A stretch of 64,000 nucleotides of DNA, taken from Tillus elongatus. Lineage: Eukaryota > Arthropoda > Insecta > Coleoptera > Cleridae. The position numbers were made by a program, and so were the translations under genes. Positions 57,736 to 64,000 of this stretch are shown in pieces. The notes under the pieces were generated by a model. That model did no database searches. It worked only from the letters and a program-made list of their open reading frames with translations, and was not told the DNA's origin. The stretch is from the NCBI GenBank assembly GCA_964006375.1, contig OZ023269.1:60044968-60108967 (forward strand). Direction: 5' to 3'. Position 1 is the stretch's first letter. Every line of letters starts with the position of its first letter.

Positions 57736-59885
57736 CTAATGATGATGTCTTTCTGCTACCGACGTTTCACAAAAAAATCTTAATATGTAAGGGTAGTTTA
57801 CTCTTGATGTTTTTTCGTTTTTTAGTGCGACCAGAGAAAGTGTAAATGCGACCAAGCTATAAATTTACACAGAATCACTGCTGGCAACTATCTTTCTGCT
57901 ACCAAAGTTTCACAAAAAAATATTCATATTTAAGGGTAGTTAACTCTTGGGGTTTTTTCGTTTTTTAGTGCGACCAGAGAAAGTATGAATGCGACCAAGC
58001 TATAAATTTACACAGAATCACTGCTGGCCACTGTCTTTCCGCTACCAAAGTTTCACAAAAAAATATTCATATTTAAGGGTAGTTTACTCTTGAGGTTTTT
58101 TAATTTTTTAGTGCGACCAGAAAAAGTATGAATGCGACCAAGCTTTAAATTCACACAGAATCACTGCTGGTAACTGTCTTTCCGAAACCTAAATTTCACA
58201 AAAAAATATTCATATTTAAGGGTAGTTTACTCTTGAGGTTTTTTCATTTTTTAGTGCGACCAGAAAAAGTATTAATGCGACCAAGCTTTAAATTTACACA
58301 GAATCACTGCTGGCTACTGTCTTTCCGCTACCAAAGTTTCACAAAAAAATATTCATTTTTAAGGGTAGTTGACTCTTGAGGTTTTTTCGTTTTTTAGTGC
58401 GACCAGAGAAAGTATGAATGCGACCAAGCTATAAATTTACAGAGAACCACTGCTGCTAACTGTCTTTCTGATACCAAAGGTTCACAAAAAATATTCATAT
58501 TTAAGGGTAGTTTACTCTTGAGGTTTTTTCGTTTTTTAGTGCGACCAGAGAAAGTATAAATGCGACCAAGCTATAAATTCACACAGAATCACTGCTGACT
58601 ACTGTCTTTCGGCTACCAAAGTTTCACAAAATATATTCATTTTTAAGGGTAGTTGACTCTTGAGGTTTTTTCGTTTTTTTAGTGCGACCAGAGAAAGTAT
58701 AAACGCGACCAAGCTATAAATTTACACACAATCACTGCTGGTAACTGTCTTTCCGCTACCAAAGTTTCACAAAAAAATATTCATTTTTAAGGGTAGTTGA
58801 CTCTTGAGGTTTTTTCGTTTTTTAGTGCGACCAGAGAAAGTATAAACGCGACCAAGCTATAAATTTACACACAATCACTGCTGGTAACTGTCTTTCCGCT
58901 ACTAAAGTTTCACAAAAAAATATTCATTTTTAAGGGTAGTTTACTCTTGAGGTTTTTTGGTTTTATAGTGCGACCAGAAAAAGTATGAATGCGACCAAGC
59001 TATAAATTTACACACAATTACTGCTGCCAACTGTCTTTCCGATATCAAAGTTTCACAAAGAAATATTCATATTTAAGGGTAGTTTACTCTTGAAGTTTTT
59101 TATTTTTTTAGTACGACCAGAAAAAGTATGAATGCGACCAAGCTATAAATTTACACACAATTACTGCTGCCAACTGTCTTTCCGATATCAAAGTTTCACA
59201 AAAAAATATTCATATTTAAGGGTAGTTTACTCTTAGGGTTTTTTCGTTTTTTAGTGCGACCAGAGAAAGTATGAATGCGACCAAGCTATAAATTTACACA
59301 GAATCATTGCTGATAACTGTATTTTTGCTGCCAAAGTTTCACACAAAAATAATCATATTTAAGGGTAGTTTACTCTTGGGGTTTTTTCGTTTTTTAGTGC
59401 GACCAGAGAAAGTATGAATGTGACCAAGCTATAAATTTACAGAGAATCACTGCTGCTAACTGCCTTTCTGATACCAAAGTCTCACCAAAAAATATTCATA
59501 TTTAAGGGTAGTTGACTCTTGAGGTTTTTTCGTTTTTTAGTGCGACCAGAGAAAGTATGAATGCGACCAAGCTATATTTTTACAGAGAATCATTGCTGGT
59601 AACTGTATTTTTGCTGCCAAAGTTTCACAAAAAAATATTCATATTTAAGGGTAGTTTAATCTTGAGGTTTTTTCGTTTTTTAGTGCGACCAGAGAAAGTA
59701 TGAACGTGACCAAGCTATAAATTGACACAGAATCACTGCTGGCAACTGTCTTTCCGCTGCCAAAGTTTCACAAAAAAATATTTATATTTAAGGGTAGTTT
59801 ACTCTTGGGGTTTTTTCGTTTTTTAGTGCGACCAGAGAAAGTATGAATGCGACCAACCTATATATTAACACGGAGTCACTGCTGG
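57736..59885 (-). repeat. ~142-bp satellite, inverted array B2
   Basis: About 15 inverted units. The last is cut at 59882-59885 where the array flips again. Confidence 0.9.
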
Positions 59886-62800
59886 TCGCACTAAAAAACA
59901 AAAAACCTCAAGAGTAAACAACCCTTAAATATAAATATTTTTTTGTGACACTTTGGTAGCAGAAAGACAGTTACCAGCAGTAACTCTGTGTAAATTTATA
60001 GCTTGGTCGCATTCACATTTTCTCTGGTCGCAATGAAAAACGAAAAAACCTCAAGAGTAAACTACCCTTAAATACGAATATTTTTTTGTGAAACTTTGGT
60101 AGCGGAAAGACAGTGGCCAGCAGCGATTCTGCGTAAATTTAGAGCGTGGTCGCATTCACATTTTCTCTGGTCGCACTAAAAAATGAAAAAACTTCAAGAA
60201 TAAACTACCCTTAAATATGAATATTTTTTTGTGAAACTTTGGTAGCGGAAAGACAGTTACCAGCAGTGATTCTGTGTAAATTTATAGCTTGGTCGCATTA
60301 ACATTTTCTCTGGTCGCACTAAAAAACGAAAAAACCTCAAGAGTAAACAACCCTTAAATATGAAGATTTTTTAGTGAAACTTTGGTAGCAGAAAGACAGT
60401 TACCAGCAGTGATTCTGTGTAAATTTATAGCTTGGTCGCACTCACGTTTTCTCTGGTCGCACTAAAAAACGAAAAAACCTCAAGAATAAACAACCCTTAA
60501 ATATGAATATTTTTTTGTGAAACTTTAGTAGCAGAAAGATAGTTACCAGCAATGATTATGTGTAAATTTATAGCTTGGTCGCATTGATACTTTCTCTGGT
60601 CGCACTAAAAAATGAAAAAACTTCAAGAATAAACTACCCTTAAATATGAATATTTTTTTGTGAAACTTTGGTAGCGGAAAGACAGTTACCAGCAGTGATT
60701 CTGTGTAAATTTATAGCTTGGTCGCATTCACATTTTCTCTGGTCGCACTAAAAAAACGAAAAAACCTCAAGAGTAAACAACCCTTAAATATGAGGATTTT
60801 TTAGTGAAACTTTGGTAGCAGAAAGACAGTTACCAGCAGTGATTCTGTGTAAATTTATAGCTTGGTCGCACTCACGTTTTCTCTGGTCGCACTAAAAAAC
60901 GAAAAAACCTCAAGAGTAAATAACCCTTAAATATAAAGATTTTTTAGTGAAACTTTAGTAGCAGAAAGATAGTTAACAGCAGTGATTCTGTGTAAATTTA
61001 TAGCTTGGTCGCATTCACATTTTCTCTGGTCGTACTAAAAAACGAAAAAACCTCAAGAGTAAACTACCCTTAAATATAAATATTTTTTTTGTGAAGCTTT
61101 GGTAGCGGAAATACAGTTACCAGCAGTAATTCTGTGTAAATTTATAGCTTGGTCGCATTCACATTTTCTCTGGTCGCACTAAAAAACGAAAAAACCTCAA
61201 GAGTAAACAACCCTTAAATATGAATCTTTTTTGTGAAACTTTGGTAGCGGAAAGACAGTAGCCAGCAGTGATTTTGTGTAAATTATAGCTTGGTCGCATT
61301 CACATTTTCTCTGGTCGCACTAAAAAACGAAAAAACCTCAAGAGTAAACAACCCTTAAATATAAAGATTTTTTAGTGAAACTTTAGTAGCAGAAAGATAG
61401 TTACCAGCAGTGATTCTGTGTAAATTTATAGCTTGGTCGCATTCACATTTTCTCTGGTCGTACTAAAAAACGAAAAAACCTCAAGAGTAAACTACCCTTA
61501 AATATAAATATTTTTTTGTGAAACTTTGGTAGCGGAAATACAGTTACCAGCAGTGATTCTGTGTAAATTTATAGCTTGGTCGCATTCACATTTTCTCTGG
61601 TCGCACTAAAAAACGAAAAAACCTCAAGAGTAGACAACCCTTAAATATGAATATTTTTTTGTGAAAATCTGGTAGCAGAAAGACAGTGACCAGCAATGAT
61701 TATGTGTAAATTTATAGCGTGGTCGCATTCACATTTTCTCTGGTCGCACTGAAAAACAAAAAAACCTTAAGAGTAAACTACCCTTAAATATGAATATTTT
61801 TTTGTGAAACTTCGGTAGCGGAAAGACAGTTACCAGCAGTGATTCTGTATAAATTTATAGCTTGGTCGTATTCATACTTTCTCTGGTCGCACTAAAAAAC
61901 AAAAAAACCTCAGGAGTAAACTACCCTTAAATATGAATATTTTTTTGTGAAACTTCGGTAGCGGAAAGACAGTTACCAGCAGTGATTCTGTATAAATTTA
62001 TAGCTTGGTCGTATTCATACTTTCTCTGGTCGCACTAAAAAATGAAAAAACTTCAAGAGTAAACTACCCCTAAATATTAATATTTTTTTGTGAAACTTGG
62101 GTAGCGGAAAGACAGTCACACGCAGTGGTTCTGTGTAAATTTATAGCGTGGTCGCCTTCATACTTTTTCTGGTCGCACTAAAAAATGAAAAAACCTCAAG
62201 AGTAAACTACCCTTAAATATGAATATTTTTTTTTTGAAACTTCGGTAGCGGAAAGACAGTTGGCAGCAGTGATTGTGTGTAAATTTATAGCTTGGTCGTA
62301 TTCATACTTTTTCTGGTCGCACTAAAAAACAAAAAAACCTCAAGAGTAAACTACCCTTAAATATGAATATTTTTTTGTGAAACTTCGGTAGCGAAAAGAC
62401 AGTTACCAGCAGTGATTCTGTATAAATTTATAGCTTGGTCGCATTCATACTTTCTCTGGTCGCACTAAAAAACAAAAAAACCTCAGGAGTAAACTACCCT
62501 TAAATATGAATATTTTTTTGTGAAACTTCGGTAGCGGAAAGACAGTTACCAGCAGTGATTCTGTATAAATTTATAGCTTGGTCGTATTCATACTTTCTCT
62601 GGTCGCACTAAAAAACAAAAAAACCTCAGGAGTAAACTACCCTTAAATATGAATATTTTTTTGTGAAACTTCGGTAGCGGAAAGACAGTTACCAGCAGTG
62701 ATTCTGTATAAATTAATAGCTTGATCGCATTCATACTTTTTCTGGTCGCACTAAAAAATGAAAAAACTTCAAGAGTAAACTACCCCTAAATATTAATATT

Positions 62801-63065
62801 TTTTTGTGAAACTTGGGTAGCGGAAAGACAGTCACAAGCAGTGGTTCTGTGTAAATTTATAGCGTGGTCGCCTTCATACTTTTTCTGGTCGCACTAAAAA
62901 ATGAAAAAACCTCAAGAGTAAACTACCCTTAAATATGAATATTTTTTTGTTAAACTTTGGTAGCTGAAAGATATGTACCAGCAGTTATTCTGTGTCAATT
63001 TATAGCTTGGTCGCATTGGTACTTTTTCTGGTCGCACTAAAAAATGAAAAAAACTCAAGAGTAAA
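59886..63065 (+). repeat. ~142-bp satellite, forward array B3
   Basis: About 22 forward units. Repeated runs of similar variants (for example AACTTCGGTAGCGGAAAG at 61808, 61950, 62525 and 62667) show recent local amplification of multi-unit blocks. Confidence 0.9.
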
Positions 63066-63215
63066 CTACCCCTAAATAGGGGTGTTTTTCAATACTTTTC
63101 TGGTAGCAGATGCGGCTGGTAGGTGGCATCCAAGATATAGAGTTTCATGGAAAAGTTTAGTCTATAAGTAGTCTGTCAGCTAAAATAACTAACTTTGGTC
63201 AGCAAATTACTTTTC
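63066..63215. repeat. Satellite hinge, truncated third copy
   Basis: Starts like the other hinges and stops near TTTTCCCCGCTTAATG, the centre of the palindrome in hinge A. Unique DNA follows. Confidence 0.75.
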
Positions 63216-63336
63216 CCCGCTTAATGTCGTCCGACGAATAAATTACTCGTACATCTGTATTTTTCTGTAACTGTGGTTCATCCTCCCGATATACGTTATA
63301 AACGTTTTCGTCCACTACTTTTACAAGTTTATACAT
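63199..63336 (-). CDS. Possible first exon of an unknown gene
   Basis: A 45-codon frame on the minus strand starts at ATG 63336 and ends at TGA 63199-63201. It reads MYKLVKVVDENVYNVYREDE, then PQLQKNTDVRVIYSSDDIKR. The composition is protein-like and unlike the surrounding AT-rich DNA. A possible splice donor (GGAAAA|GTAATT) lies at about 63216, near the hinge edge, so the satellite would be in its intron. No family recognised; it could be chance coding. Confidence 0.25.
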   Translation of the reverse strand: MYKLVKVVDENVYNVYREDEPQLQKNTDVRVIYSSDDIKRGKVIC

Positions 63337-64000
63337 ATTCGATGGGATTCTGAGGTGACTATTTATGGATTAGCCTAAGCACTAAAAAAAACTGCACATT
63401 TACGTTTACACGTTATCACTATCACACCACCAATTGCCATTTACAAATGCACAACGCACAGCGTGTGTCGCTTAAGGGATAACCGATATGTGGATGTATC
63501 AAAACCAAAGAGGTTGTAAGGGATAGAGGTAACAAAGGTGCAGTTTTGCAATACAAGAAGCCTGTACACTTTTCCAAACTGGGCGGAGTTCGGTGACTTG
63601 AGTGGGAGAAACGTCAGGGACGTATTTAGGAATTTTTAGTTTGGTTAGAAATAAAACTGAAATTATTCAATCATTGAAATGTAATGCTTATTCATGAATT
63701 TCTTAAGCTTTTGTATAAATAGGTAACCTAAAAAGGTTCGGAACGCAGCAAGTGCGTTATGATAGTGAATTTTCATAACAATATTAAATAATATATTTAT
63801 ATAAGCTGTAAGATTTAGCCTTATATTAAAAGTTATGAAAATTAATTTATTTAATTAGGAACAGTAAAACAAGGCAAAGAAGGACAAGCAAAAACATGAT
63901 CTATGACATATATTTATAGAGTAATTTGGATACAAAACTCAAACAAAGCAATTGATAAACAGGAAATATACTCTAGAAAAATACACTAGAAAGCTGGAAA
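63337..64000. other. Unassigned DNA with one MITE end
   Basis: No gene recognised beyond the possible exon to the left. One terminal repeat of the MITE family, TTCGGAACGCAGCAAGTGCG and about 20 more bases, is at 63737-63776; its partner end is not in the window. The last 220 bases are very AT-rich. Confidence 0.5.

Noticed and set aside
59512..59703. Open frame inside the satellite
   Set aside because: It is one satellite unit and a half read in a chance frame; neighbouring units have stops there.

Overview
This window is eukaryotic nuclear DNA, most likely from an insect or another arthropod with a large, AT-rich, repeat-dense genome. The evidence is the mix of mobile elements: Ty3/gypsy elements (one with a tRNA-Trp primer site and the CHCC Gag motif of the CsRn1/Kabuki group), LINEs of the R1/LOA/I type with a C-terminal RNase H, a hAT element, mariner-type elements, foldback repeats, long (TA)n tracts and satellite arrays. 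I found no intact, confidently identified host gene. Almost every recognisable coding region is a broken transposon gene.

Layout, 1-31.7 kb. A decayed gypsy element (1-2977) ends in a candidate LTR. A 5'-truncated LINE on the minus strand (3844-5682) has a 12-bp target duplication. At 6698-7202 lies about 1.65 copies of a ~305-bp unit carrying a complete type I hammerhead ribozyme on the minus strand, like a metazoan retrozyme. A 4.4-kb segment (7206-11632) is repeated in direct orientation at 23312-27750. Each copy holds a TATA promoter, an array of ~135-bp repeats, a short ATG exon with a splice donor, an array of ~95-bp repeats and a conserved 102-bp second exon. Between the copies sit a nearly full-length LINE (11640-17188) and a second gypsy element (about 17220-22330). 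After the second copy come (TA)n tracts and foldback elements (27862-29930), then an 85-bp LINE tail (30807-30891).

Layout, 31.7-42 kb. A young CsRn1/Kabuki-type retrotransposon (31746-36398) has two LTRs about 99% identical and a 5-bp target duplication. A hAT element (36850-39611) has 13-bp inverted ends and a perfect 8-bp target duplication. Another copy of the (TA)n-associated foldback family follows at 40682-41792.

Layout, 42-64 kb. A composite block occurs twice (42116-50655 and about 52593-63215). Each copy starts with a mariner-type element whose left arm is an inverted copy of its own right arm. Each of these elements contains an insert with heat-shock-type promoter motifs. A (TA)n or (TATATG)n tract follows, then kilobases of a ~142-bp satellite that flips orientation around a conserved hinge. 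The hinge carries a 16-bp perfect palindrome arm pair. Unique DNA begins near 63.2 kb, with a short open frame on the minus strand that might be a host exon.

The genes do not work together as a pathway; the window is a record of successive insertions, nesting and local duplication. The items most worth checking are the hammerhead repeat, the duplicated spliced transcription unit, the promoter-bearing foldback mariner elements and the inverted satellite arrays.
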